Assembly: GCA_013152625.1 (NCBI GenBank)
Contig: JAADFY010000074.1
Coordinates: 1 to 20,219, forward strand
Source of the DNA: Alphaproteobacteria bacterium
GTDB lineage: Bacteria; Pseudomonadota; Alphaproteobacteria; Rhizobiales; Devosiaceae
Length of the DNA stretch: 20,219 nt
Direction: 5' to 3'
The position numbers and the translations under genes are program-made. This document shows, piece by piece, positions 1 through 6,674 of the stretch; the first letter of the stretch is position 1; every line of letters begins with the position of its first letter. The notes below the pieces were generated by a model. The model was given only the letters and a program-made list of their open reading frames with translations, did not search any database and was not told the origin of the DNA.

Positions 1-314
1 GAGACCAGGGCCAGAATGGCCAGCATGGAAACGAACCGCGAGCCAGCTATGACAAAACGCGACAGGCAATAAGCCATGATCGTACCCAGGATCAGCGCCC
101 CGGCCAGACCGCTGAACCCCACAACCAGTGTATTGACGAAAGCCCGGCGGAACCTTGGTTGCTCGATAAATGCGGCATAGTTGCCAAACGTAAACTCGCC
201 GGCCCGGTCATACAGCGAGGCGACCAGAACGTTGCCCACGGGAATGAACAGCAACAGGGCCAGAACCGTCCAGGCGAAAATCAGGACCAGCCCCCAAAAA
301 CCTGGCCGGCGCAT
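1..314 (-). CDS. ABC transporter permease, 5' part only (runs off left edge)
   Basis: This is the inner-membrane permease of a binding-protein-dependent ABC importer; only about the first 104 codons are in the window. It starts MRRPGFWGLVLIF and its ATG shares one base with the ATPase stop codon (TAATG), so the two are translationally coupled. A first hydrophobic helix spans about residues 7-30. A periplasmic stretch (YDRAGEFTFGNYAAFIEQ) and a second helix beginning NTLVVGFSGLAGALILGTIMAY follow, as expected for the start of a BPD_transp_1 (MetI-like) domain. The pattern, with a 'GNYxxF' segment before the second helix, is common in FbpB/PhnV-like permeases of the iron, 2-aminoethylphosphonate and sugar-phosphate group. 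The conserved EAA loop lies outside the window. The family is well supported; the substrate is unknown. Confidence 0.9.
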   Translation of the reverse strand, partial: MRRPGFWGLVLIFAWTVLALLLFIPVGNVLVASLYDRAGEFTFGNYAAFIEQPRFRRAFVNTLVVGFSGLAGALILGTIMAYCLSRFVIAGSRFVSMLAILALV

Positions 315-1411
315 TATTTGGCGGGCCCGGTGTTGATGCGGTCGCCTGTTGCGGCGAACCCGAACACCGACTGACGCTCGATATTTACCGTGATGGGGGC
401 GCCGGGGGTATATTTTGAGCTGGGACCGGGATTGGCAATATGGACAACGATCTCGCCCACGTCGGTGGATAACTGGAGATGGGATTCGCGCCCGATATAG
501 GTGTATTTTGAAACCGCGCCGTTAAGTTCAGCGTTGGTACCGGCCGCAGCTTTGGCGTCGGCGCCCGGATTACCCTGAATTATCTGCAAACTTTCGGGCC
601 GCACCGACCAGCTGGCATCGGCATTGGCCGCGGCCAGATCACCGAGCCCGAGTTGGCCAAGCAGACCGTCCAGCGCCGCCCCGGGCTGCATGGTATTGAT
701 GGTGCCGACGAAATTGGCGACAAACCGCGTTTGGGGATCACCATAAATTTGTTCCGGCGTTCCGATCTGCTCCACGTGCCCGTCGCTCATGACGCAAATC
801 CGGTCGGAAATGGCCAGGGCCTCTTCCTGATCGTGGGTGACATAAATGGTGGCGATACCGACCTTTTTTTGAATTTCGCGAATTTCCTCACGCAATTCCA
901 CCCGAAGCTTGGCATCAAGGTTCGAAAGCGGTTCGTCCATGAGCAGCAATTGGGGGTTTATGACCATGGCCCGGGCCAGACCGATACGCTGCTGCTGACC
1001 CCCGGACATGGCCGAGGGCAAACGCTCGGCCAGCGCTTCAAGGCGCACCGCTTCGAGGGCCTCCGGTACGCGCTTTTTAACCTCGGCGGCGGGGACTTTT
1101 CGCGGTTTGAGACCAAAAGCGACATTGTCGAACACGTTGAGATGGGGAAAGACGGCATAGTCCTGGAACACCATGCCGATGTCTCGTTTGTGGGGGGGGA
1201 CCTTGCGCAAATCCTTGCCGTTGATGCTGATCTCGCCTGAAGTCAGGTCGTGAAAGCCGGCGATGGAGCGCAACAGGGTGGTCTTGCCGCACCCGGAGGG
1301 GCCCAAAAGGGTGAAGAATTCGCTCGGCTCGACCGAAATTGAAGCGTCGGCCAGAGCGACCACAGTACCCCCAAAAACCTTGGTGGCGTTGGTGACCGTC
1401 AAATAGCTCAT
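314..1411 (-). CDS. ABC transporter ATP-binding protein (FbpC/PotA/PhnT-like)
   Basis: This is the cytoplasmic ATPase that drives the importer. The 365 residues show Walker A GPSGCGKTT (37-45), Q-loop VFQDYAVFPH (81-90), signature SGGQQQRIGLAR (about 136-147), Walker B LLLMDEP (155-161), D-loop SNLD and switch histidine YVTHDQEEA (H193). Everything needed for ATP hydrolysis is present. After about residue 235 comes a TOBE-type regulatory domain (SVRPESLQI, YIGRESHLQL). Length and layout match importers for ferric iron, polyamines, 2-aminoethylphosphonate and sugar phosphates; sequence alone does not choose among them. The ATG overlaps the stop of a five-codon minicistron (AATGAG) inside a 14-bp tandem repeat, so initiation may be coupled to upstream reading. 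The partial permease follows with TAATG. The binding protein is divergent, starting 244 bp away. Confidence 0.93.
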   Translation of the reverse strand: MSYLTVTNATKVFGGTVVALADASISVEPSEFFTLLGPSGCGKTTLLRSIAGFHDLTSGEISINGKDLRKVPPHKRDIGMVFQDYAVFPHLNVFDNVAFGLKPRKVPAAEVKKRVPEALEAVRLEALAERLPSAMSGGQQQRIGLARAMVINPQLLLMDEPLSNLDAKLRVELREEIREIQKKVGIATIYVTHDQEEALAISDRICVMSDGHVEQIGTPEQIYGDPQTRFVANFVGTINTMQPGAALDGLLGQLGLGDLAAANADASWSVRPESLQIIQGNPGADAKAAAGTNAELNGAVSKYTYIGRESHLQLSTDVGEIVVHIANPGPSSKYTPGAPITVNIERQSVFGFAATGDRINTGPAK

Positions 1412-1453
1412 TTCAGATCGCTCATATCAAATAGCTCATATCAGATCGCTTCC
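1398..1453 (-). repeat. 14-bp tandem repeat x4 over the ATPase start, forming linked minicistrons
   Basis: On the minus strand four 14-bp units run 1453-1440, 1439-1426, 1425-1412 and 1411-1398, with consensus ATGAGCNATYTGAN; the first has GGA in place of ATG. GATCTG and TATTTG versions alternate. Unit 2 encodes MSYLI-stop (1439-1422), unit 3 encodes MSDLK-stop (1425-1408) and unit 4 is the start of the ATPase (MSYLTV). Each stop overlaps the next ATG as ATGA. GGAAG in the first unit, about 10 nt before the first ATG, could be the ribosome binding site. The repeats and overlaps are visible; the role in coupling is inference. Confidence 0.85.
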
Positions 1454-1536
1454 GGGCGCCGCCCTTAAGGCTTTGTGCAGGTCCGACTGGCATCCAAACA
1501 CAGGGCCAGCCGTTGACCGAGCATTATCGTAAAGAA

Positions 1537-1593
1537 TTTTCGCAATGCAACATAATTTTCGAAATGCAACATATCATTTTCGTATTGCAACAA
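1537..1593. promoter_or_regulatory. Three direct copies of a 17-bp element, putative operator array
   Basis: Copies at 1537-1553, 1556-1572 and 1577-1593 share TTTTCGNAWTGCAACAW; copies 1 and 2 differ at one position. Start-to-start spacing is 19 and 21 bp, about two helical turns, so a protein could bind one DNA face repeatedly. They lie between the divergent ATPase and binding-protein genes, 63 bp before the binding-protein ATG. TTTCG-type direct repeats suit DeoR-family repressors, and a DeoR-type gene sits at 3888, making it the obvious candidate. A weak promoter (TTGCAA at 1585, TAGAAA at 1608, 17-bp spacer) overlaps copy 3. The array is clear; its binding protein is inferred. Confidence 0.6.
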
Positions 1594-1655
1594 ATTCCCG
1601 ACAACGATAGAAAGGCCGGGCAAGAATTTAGTCGAAAACGAAAAGGGAGAAACTC

Positions 1656-2645
1656 ATGAGTATTCGAAGACGATCTTTGATGGGGTTGGCGGCCGGACTG
1701 GCTCTGGCAACTTTTATGACCCCCGTCGCCATGGCCCAGTCGGGCACCGTGGTAATTTATTCAGCGCACAAGTCCTCAATCATTGATCGCTTGCTACCGT
1801 TGTTTGAAGCCGAAACGGGCCTGGATGCGGAAGTTATCAAAATGGGTTCAGGGGACATTGCCCGACGGGCCCGGGCCGAGGCCGATGCACCCGCCGCCGA
1901 TGTAATCTGGAGCATTGCCGGTTCACAACTGACGGCGAATTCCGATCTGCTCGAGCCGTACACCCCGGCCGATTTCGACATGATCGACCCTCAGTTCATC
2001 CGCGATGCAAGCTGGACCCCGTACACAGCGGTGGTTTATGTGCTGGCAGTGAATACTGATATTCTGTCAGTTGAGGATGCCCCCAAGACCTGGACCGAGT
2101 TGGCTGACCCGAAATGGAAAGGCCAGATCGCATCGGCCCGGGCCGACAGTTCGGGTTCGGCCATGCAGCAGTTGCAGACCGTTCTGACCCTGTTTGGGGA
2201 TGACGGCTGGGATCAGTACAAGGAAATCGCGGCGAACTATGTGTTCACCGACAGTTCCGGTGCCGTGCCGCGTTTTGTGGCCGACGGTGAAACCAGCATG
2301 GGGGTCACCCTTGAAGATAACGCGCTGGAATATGTCAAAGGCGGCGCGCCAATGGCGATCTTGCACATGACTGACGGCACGCCGGCTACACCGGACGGAG
2401 TGGCGCTGGTCAAGAACGGACCCAACCCGGAAGGCGCCAAGATCTTCATCGACTGGGCCATGTCCAAATCAACCCAGGAGATCCTGACCCAGGAAATCGG
2501 GCGTCGTTCGGTTCGTGTGGATATGGCTGGCCCTCCGGGCACGCCCGATCTGTCCTCGCTGAACACCATGAGCCCGCTGCCCCTGTCCGACTTCGGCGGC
2601 GTAGAGACCGTGTTGGAGAACTGGCGGGCCGCCACGGGCAACTAG
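1656..2645 (+). CDS. ABC transporter periplasmic substrate-binding protein (FbpA/AfuA/PhnS-like)
   Basis: This is the secreted receptor of the importer. The 329 residues begin with a signal peptide (MSIRRRS, hydrophobic LMGLAAGLALATFM, likely cut after AMA at residue 27). The mature start GTVVIYSAHKSS and the later IKMGSGDIARRARAE, ADVIWSIAG and LADPKWKGQIASARADSSGSA are typical of type-2 periplasmic binding proteins of the ferric/2-AEP/sugar-phosphate group. The paired C-terminal-lobe tyrosines of ferric-binding proteins are not evident; the corresponding stretch reads YVFTDSSGAVPRFVADGETS. That argues mildly against iron. Serine/glycine-rich anion-contact stretches (GSGD, DSSGSA, TDSSG) would suit a phosphate-bearing ligand, which is inference. 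AGGGAG about 8 bp before the ATG is a good ribosome binding site. Tandem palindromes follow immediately; the first overlaps the stop codon. Confidence 0.9.
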   Translation: MSIRRRSLMGLAAGLALATFMTPVAMAQSGTVVIYSAHKSSIIDRLLPLFEAETGLDAEVIKMGSGDIARRARAEADAPAADVIWSIAGSQLTANSDLLEPYTPADFDMIDPQFIRDASWTPYTAVVYVLAVNTDILSVEDAPKTWTELADPKWKGQIASARADSSGSAMQQLQTVLTLFGDDGWDQYKEIAANYVFTDSSGAVPRFVADGETSMGVTLEDNALEYVKGGAPMAILHMTDGTPATPDGVALVKNGPNPEGAKIFIDWAMSKSTQEILTQEIGRRSVRVDMAGPPGTPDLSSLNTMSPLPLSDFGGVETVLENWRAATGN

Positions 2646-2683
2646 ACTGCGTCATATTTTGATATAATCAAAACCGCAGTCTA
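2643..2683. repeat. Nested palindromic repeat unit 1 (REP-like)
   Basis: Outer arms TAGACTGCG (2643-2651) and CGCAGTCTA (2675-2683) are perfect complements and include the binding-protein stop codon. Inside is a second perfect pair, TTTTGAT (2657-2663) and ATCAAAA (2667-2673). Such double palindromes with an 'ATCAAAAC' core recur in Hyphomicrobiales intergenic DNA, from memory. It may stabilise the 3' end of the upstream transcript. It has no T-tract and is a poor terminator. Confidence 0.7.
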
Positions 2684-2694
2684 ATTCTCTGTTT

Positions 2695-2744
2695 GAGCGT
2701 GTCATTTATCCGATAACCGGTACCCACTTATCGGTGACACGCTC
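2695..2744. repeat. Nested palindromic repeat unit 2 (REP-like)
   Basis: Outer arms GAGCGTGTCA (2695-2704) and TGACACGCTC (2735-2744) pair perfectly over 10 bp. Inner arms CCGATAA (2710-2716) and TTATCGG (2728-2734) also pair. The core CCGATAACCGGTACCCAC resembles the CCGAAAACCGGTTCCCAC core of a widespread Hyphomicrobiales palindromic element, recalled rather than searched. It lies 11 bp after unit 1 with the same nested design but unrelated sequence, so two different repeat families sit side by side. Confidence 0.75.
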
Positions 2745-2771
2745 TAGCCCAAGGTTACGCCAAATATACTT

Positions 2772-2800
2772 CCGGGGCGCCCGAAAACACGGCGCCCCGG
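2772..2800 (+). terminator. Possible intrinsic terminator or attenuator hairpin
   Basis: CCGGGGCGCC (2772-2781) and GGCGCCCCGG (2791-2800) form a perfect 10-bp GC-rich stem with a 9-nt loop, followed by TTTCTCC. The stem is strong but the T-tract is only three bases. It lies between the binding-protein and phosphatase genes, so it could end the first transcript or merely reduce read-through. Confidence 0.5.
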
Positions 2801-2871
2801 TTTCTCCCAGACCCCGGGGGGCACATATCCGGCGTCTCCAGTTATGGATTTGACGGTTACCAGGTGGACCC

Positions 2872-3891
2872 ATGAAGCGTTTAGAGGCGTTTACCCTCGG
2901 CAAGAAATACAACAGCCCCCAAGATAATGAAGATGCCCTGGTGGTTATGCCGTTCGCCGGATATGCGGTCATTGACGGGGTAACAGACCGAAACGGAACC
3001 AGATATGACGGTGTGCTTTCCGGCCAGTTCGCTGCCCGGCGGATCGCCCGGGCCACCGAGCGATTTTTTCTCGCCCAGACCGACACCAAAGCCGACCCGC
3101 CGCTGCGGTATACGACACCGGAGCGGTTCATCGCCTACCTGACGACCGAGTTGCGCCGGGGCTACGCCGAGAATAACGCGCTCGATGCGGTCAACTCCGA
3201 CTGGAAGGTACGGGCGGGGTGTACGATGATGGCAGCGTTTGTCATCGGGGACCGACTCGAAATCGTTGCCGTCGGGGACAGCGGCATCCGGGTGAACGGG
3301 GATGACGTGCTGCAGGTTCTTAAACCCCTCGACGATGTGACCAGTTTCGTGCGGCAACATGCCTGGGAGTATTTCGCCAAAAAAGGCGTGTCGGCGGAAT
3401 TGTGCGGCCAGTATGCGGCGGACATGACCTGGTCGGGCTCGCGACATCAGAAAGAAGGAACGCCCACAGCCGGACCTGGCGTTATCGAAGAGATTTCAGG
3501 ACGGGCTCTTTTGGCGGCAAAAGCCCATTTACCCAATGTTCCCGAGGGCGAACTTATGGAACTTATCGAACACGGCATTCGGTATGGGCAGGGCAATTTT
3601 CAAAACTCCCCCGACCGGGCGCTGGGCTACGGGTGCGTGGACGGGTTTGACGTTCCCGCAGCTCATATTGCCACACGCTCTTATGCCTTGTCCGATGTTC
3701 ACTCGATCGAACTTTTCTCGGACGGGTATTTCAAGCTGGGGGACACATTTGGTGTTCGCGCCTGGGAACAGGCATTTGACGAGGTCGAGGCCGAGGACCC
3801 GCACAAGATTTACGCCTATGCCAGCACCAAAGGCTCGACCAATGTAGCACTGACCGATGACCGCACGTATCTGGGGGTCATGCTGCAATGA
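2872..3891 (+). CDS. PP2C-family phosphatase-like protein
   Basis: This 339-residue cytoplasmic protein carries the metal-binding motifs of PP2C (PPM) metal-dependent phosphatases in order: QDNEDA (D21), AVIDGVTD (D35-G36), GCTMMAAFVIGDRLEIVAVGDSG (about 116-138), ELFSDGYF (D284) and TDDRTYLGVML (D329-D330). All acidic metal ligands seem present, so activity is likely. The segment 140-270 between the GDS and SDG motifs is longer than in minimal bacterial PP2Cs and has no recognised extra domain. It overlaps the DeoR regulator as ATGA, so the two are co-translated, and follows the binding protein by 226 bp. The classical role is Ser/Thr phosphoprotein dephosphorylation; here a small phosphorylated metabolite from the adjacent importer is an alternative. 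AGGTGG at 2862-2867 supports the start. Confidence 0.8.
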   Translation: MKRLEAFTLGKKYNSPQDNEDALVVMPFAGYAVIDGVTDRNGTRYDGVLSGQFAARRIARATERFFLAQTDTKADPPLRYTTPERFIAYLTTELRRGYAENNALDAVNSDWKVRAGCTMMAAFVIGDRLEIVAVGDSGIRVNGDDVLQVLKPLDDVTSFVRQHAWEYFAKKGVSAELCGQYAADMTWSGSRHQKEGTPTAGPGVIEEISGRALLAAKAHLPNVPEGELMELIEHGIRYGQGNFQNSPDRALGYGCVDGFDVPAAHIATRSYALSDVHSIELFSDGYFKLGDTFGVRAWEQAFDEVEAEDPHKIYAYASTKGSTNVALTDDRTYLGVMLQ

Positions 3892-4715
3892 ATACCCGGG
3901 AAGCCGGACCATCGGTGCGGCTGCACAAAAGTGACGATATATACCCCTCCAAGGGACGGGACCGGCGCAGCATGATCCTGGAAGCGGTGCGCATGCAGGG
4001 GGCGATTTCGGTGGCCAATCTGGCGGCTCAGTTTGGCGTTACGCACCAGACCATCCGCCGCGATCTGCGCACACTGGATGAAAGCGGTCAGTTGCAAAAA
4101 GGGTTCGGCGCCGCCTTTGCGGCGCCCGGGGGCGGCAACAAATACAGCTATTCCAACCGCAGCGGCACCCTGGTGACCCTCAAGCGCTCGCTTATTCGGG
4201 AACTGGCGGAATTTGTAACGCCGGGGGCGACCATTTTTGTCGGACTTGGCACCACATTCGATTCATTGCACGAAATTGTCGGCGCCAGCTCGCGGGTGCT
4301 CATTGCCACGCCCAATCTGTCGGTGGCCCATTCCTGCGCCATGGAAACCGACGCGACCATCTATATCTACGGCGGCTATGTGCGCAAAATGGAACCCTCC
4401 ATCCTGACCACGGCCAATGACGCCAGCCATCACCGGTTCAAGTTCGATGTGGCGTTTATCGGCGGCAGCGCCATCGACGAAGAAGGTTCGGTGCTCGAAT
4501 TCGACCCCATGGAAGTCGAACTGGTGCGCAATGTCCTGCAACACACGCGCACCGTGGTTCTGATCGCGCGGGACGAAACCTTTCGCCGCCGGGCGCCCCA
4601 TATCGTCACCTCGTTGGCCGCCATTGATGTGCTGGTGACCAATTCCGACCCCACCGGGCATTTTTCCGACCCTGCCGTTCTGGAAAATATCCGGGTTATT
4701 CAGCCCCGGCAATAA
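3888..4715 (+). CDS. DeoR/GlpR-family transcriptional regulator
   Basis: The 275 residues begin with an unusually long charged tail of about 25 residues. A DeoR-type winged helix-turn-helix follows (RRSMILEAVRMQGAISVANL, then the recognition region VTHQTIRRDLRTLDESGQL, about 27-69). The usual HGGA segment after the HTH is replaced by KGFGAAF. Residues 100-255 form a DeoRC sensor domain with the sugar-phosphate-isomerase-like fold (FVGLGTTFDSL, IATPNLSVA, DVAFIGGSAID). Members usually sense phosphorylated sugars or polyols and repress uptake operons. The ATG overlaps the phosphatase stop (ATGA). Its likely target is the triple repeat at 1537-1593. The stop codon abuts the convergent kinase stop with no intervening base. 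Family assignment is firm; effector and operator are inferred. Confidence 0.9.
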   Translation: MNTREAGPSVRLHKSDDIYPSKGRDRRSMILEAVRMQGAISVANLAAQFGVTHQTIRRDLRTLDESGQLQKGFGAAFAAPGGGNKYSYSNRSGTLVTLKRSLIRELAEFVTPGATIFVGLGTTFDSLHEIVGASSRVLIATPNLSVAHSCAMETDATIYIYGGYVRKMEPSILTTANDASHHRFKFDVAFIGGSAIDEEGSVLEFDPMEVELVRNVLQHTRTVVLIARDETFRRRAPHIVTSLAAIDVLVTNSDPTGHFSDPAVLENIRVIQPRQ

Positions 4716-5435
4716 TCAGGCGCCGGTTGGCGGGCGGACAGTTGAAACCACAAAATCGGCCGCCCGGGAATTTTCAATAACCGTTCTGGCGTTGGGCAGG
4801 TCGTTTTCTTCGATCTTGGCGACGGCCGCCTCCCCCCGTAATCCATGCCTGCGCCAGCGTCGCAGCAACCGCCGCCGCACCTCGCCAAGGGGGGCGTCCG
4901 GGCGCACGCTAACATCAAAAAAGCGCCCCAGTTCGCGCCACGGACTGTCCTTGAGCAACAGATAGTTGCCCTCCACCAAAATGATGGAACATGTCTGATC
5001 AATCAGGCCGGCTCCGGCCCGGGCGATTTCTATTTCCCGGTCAAAAACCGGTACAGCGATCTGTTTTTCCCGGTTGGCCACCAGACGCGACAGCATGGCG
5101 CCAAGACCACCGACGTCAAACGTGTGGGGGGCGCCCTTGCGCGACCGCTGGCCGCGCGCATTCAGGATCCGGTCATCAAAATGAAACCCGTCCATGGCCA
5201 AAATATTTGCCCCGCCGGGGTGCTGGCGTTCCAGCAGGTCGCACAGGGCGCGGGCAAAGGTGGACTTTCCCACCCCGGGCGGGCCGGCAATGGCCACCAG
5301 AATACGTTTGGCGACGGCAATTTCGGATAACTTGTGCGCCAGCTCATTTATGCCAATCGGGACGTTTTTGCCCCGGCTGAACCCGCCTGATTTGCTCGAT
5401 CCGCTCGATCCGCCCGATCCGCCCGATCCGCTCAT
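4716..5435 (-). CDS. P-loop nucleoside/sugar kinase (FrcK / uridine-kinase-like)
   Basis: The 239 residues show Walker A GPPGVGKST (51-59), the substrate-side motif AMDGFHFDD (80-88), GAPHTFDV (101-108), VPVFDREIEIA (128-138) and a Walker B-like strand IILVEGNYLLL (151-161). This is the pattern of the uridine kinase/pantothenate kinase-like family that includes FrcK of rhizobial fructose loci. No fructose genes are near. The start overlaps the dCTP deaminase stop as ATGA, which fixes the ATG and suggests co-translation; a pyrimidine nucleoside substrate is therefore as plausible as a sugar. The N-terminus (MSGSGGSGGSSGSS) is a low-complexity tail of four 9-bp repeats not expected in the family. 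The conserved fold starts near residue 29. The 3' end abuts the DeoR gene. Confidence 0.82.
   Translation of the reverse strand: MSGSGGSGGSSGSSKSGGFSRGKNVPIGINELAHKLSEIAVAKRILVAIAGPPGVGKSTFARALCDLLERQHPGGANILAMDGFHFDDRILNARGQRSRKGAPHTFDVGGLGAMLSRLVANREKQIAVPVFDREIEIARAGAGLIDQTCSIILVEGNYLLLKDSPWRELGRFFDVSVRPDAPLGEVRRRLLRRWRRHGLRGEAAVAKIEENDLPNARTVIENSRAADFVVSTVRPPTGA
5395..5430 (-). repeat. 9-bp tandem repeat x4 encoding a Gly-Ser tail
   Basis: Four 9-bp units (plus strand YYCGATCCG) run at 5395, 5404, 5413 and 5422. Read on the minus strand they are GGA TCG GGC/AGC, giving GSG-GSG-GSS-GSS directly after the kinase start. Being in frame, gain or loss of a unit would change only the tail length. 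The repeat touches the dcd/kinase ATGA junction. Confidence 0.85.
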
Positions 5436-6544
5436 GGCGGAACCGAAAATGGGCGAAAGTGCTTTGAGAGCTTGAGGGCCTGGGCCTGATAACTGGAGGC
5501 TGCGGTTTCTCCGTAAAGCACTTCGGGTCGTTCGGCCATGCGTTCGTATATTAAGCGTCCGACCCGTTGCCCGTGGTCGACCAGAAACGGCACTTCGTGG
5601 CTGCGCACCTCAAGCACCGCATGGGAGCCGCGACCGCCGGCGTCGGCATGACCGAAACCGGGGTCAAAAAATCCGGCATAATGCACCCGAAACTCACCCA
5701 CCAGAGGATCAAACGGTTCCATCTCGGCGGCGTAGTCCGGGGGCACATGCACCGCCTCCCGGGATACGAGAATATAGAATTCATCGGGATCCAGAATCAG
5801 GCGCTTGCGGCCCGCATCAATTATGGGCTCCCAGAAATCGGGCACCTCGAGGGCCGCTTTGGCGTCCACATCGATCACCGCAGTGTGGCGTTTGGCGCGA
5901 AAACCCACCAGCCGGTTCCGGCTCGCCCCTTCCAGATCGATGGACAGGGGCACCCCCTCCCCGACCTGGACATTTTCGTCAAACACCAGGGTCTGGGCGT
6001 CGTGCAACTGGCGATGTTGTTTTGCGCTCAAGGTGGCCGGGGCGGCACGAAAACGGATCTGGGCCAGTTTTGAGCCCGCACGCACCAGAACGGGAAAGGT
6101 GCGCGGGCTGACTTCAAGATAAAGCGGGCCTTCATAGCCCGAAATAATGGTATCAAAGGCGCGGCCATAATCGGTGATGACCCGGGTGAACACATCGAGG
6201 CGCCCGGTGGAGCTTTTCGGGTTGGCGGCTGCGGAGATGTCGGGGGGCAGTTTTAGCCACTCGGCAAGCGGGACGATATACACGCACCCGCGCTCCAGAA
6301 CAGCGCCTCCGGAAATATCAATCTGGTGCAGTTTGAGCGCCTCGATACGATGGTCAACGGTGCGGTCCGGACCGGGCAGAAAACTGGCCCGGACCCGGTA
6401 GGCGACGTTTCCCAGGCGAAGATCAAGACTGGCGGGCTGAATCTGGGCGTCGTCGATGGGGTGGTCGGCGCTCAGGGCGCCCTGATCCATGAGGCCGGCG
6501 ATCATACGGGCGGAAAAAATTCCGCTGCTGGCTGGTTCCGTCAC
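5432..6544 (-). CDS. dcd: 2'-deoxycytidine 5'-triphosphate deaminase, long alphaproteobacterial form
   Basis: Deaminates dCTP to dUTP, the precursor route to dTMP. From the GTG at 6544 the protein has 370 residues, about twice E. coli Dcd. ALSADHPIDDAQIQPASLDLRLG is the family N-terminal signature. NPKSSTGRLDVFTRV carries the active-site KSS(T)GRL motif, and PLYLEVSPRTFPVLVRAGSKLAQIRFR holds the glutamate strand. The second half repeats the same fold elements (FRVHYAGFFDPGFG, AVLEVRSHEVPFLVDHGQRVGRL), so it looks like two dUTPase-like halves in one chain. I prefer GTG 6544 because AAAGG lies 8 nt upstream and MTEPASSGIF matches relatives; ATG at 6574 is the alternative, and the frame stays open further up only by antisense overlap with metZ. 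It is coupled to the kinase by ATGA. Confidence 0.88.
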   Translation of the reverse strand: MTEPASSGIFSARMIAGLMDQGALSADHPIDDAQIQPASLDLRLGNVAYRVRASFLPGPDRTVDHRIEALKLHQIDISGGAVLERGCVYIVPLAEWLKLPPDISAAANPKSSTGRLDVFTRVITDYGRAFDTIISGYEGPLYLEVSPRTFPVLVRAGSKLAQIRFRAAPATLSAKQHRQLHDAQTLVFDENVQVGEGVPLSIDLEGASRNRLVGFRAKRHTAVIDVDAKAALEVPDFWEPIIDAGRKRLILDPDEFYILVSREAVHVPPDYAAEMEPFDPLVGEFRVHYAGFFDPGFGHADAGGRGSHAVLEVRSHEVPFLVDHGQRVGRLIYERMAERPEVLYGETAASSYQAQALKLSKHFRPFSVPP

Positions 6545-6674
6545 GAATGGTGCCTTTCGCGTTTGCCGGATCATGCCCCGGGGCAAGCTGCGTACTCTGG
6601 TTAGCAAGCCCGTGAGTTGACGCCAAGGTTCAATCGGGCCTAGGACCGGTTGATAATTCCGGCTGGAACGCAAG

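Noticed and set aside
653..1240. Long plus-strand open frame opposite the ABC ATPase
   Set aside because: It is the antisense of a gene with complete ABC motifs and has no recognisable domain; such frames are common in GC-rich DNA.
1656..2645. Assignment of the binding protein as a ferric iron receptor
   Set aside because: The family includes ferric-binding proteins, but the C-terminal tyrosine pair that holds iron is not evident and no Fur-box-like site is seen upstream.
2643..2744. The palindromes as intrinsic terminators
   Set aside because: Neither is followed by a T-run, and their nested design fits REP-like elements better.
6545..6674. A SAM-II or other SAM riboswitch upstream of metZ
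   Set aside because: SAM-II is often found before metZ in this group, but the conserved pseudoknot bases are not seen. Only short stems such as CCGG...CCGG are present. A covariance-model search would settle it.
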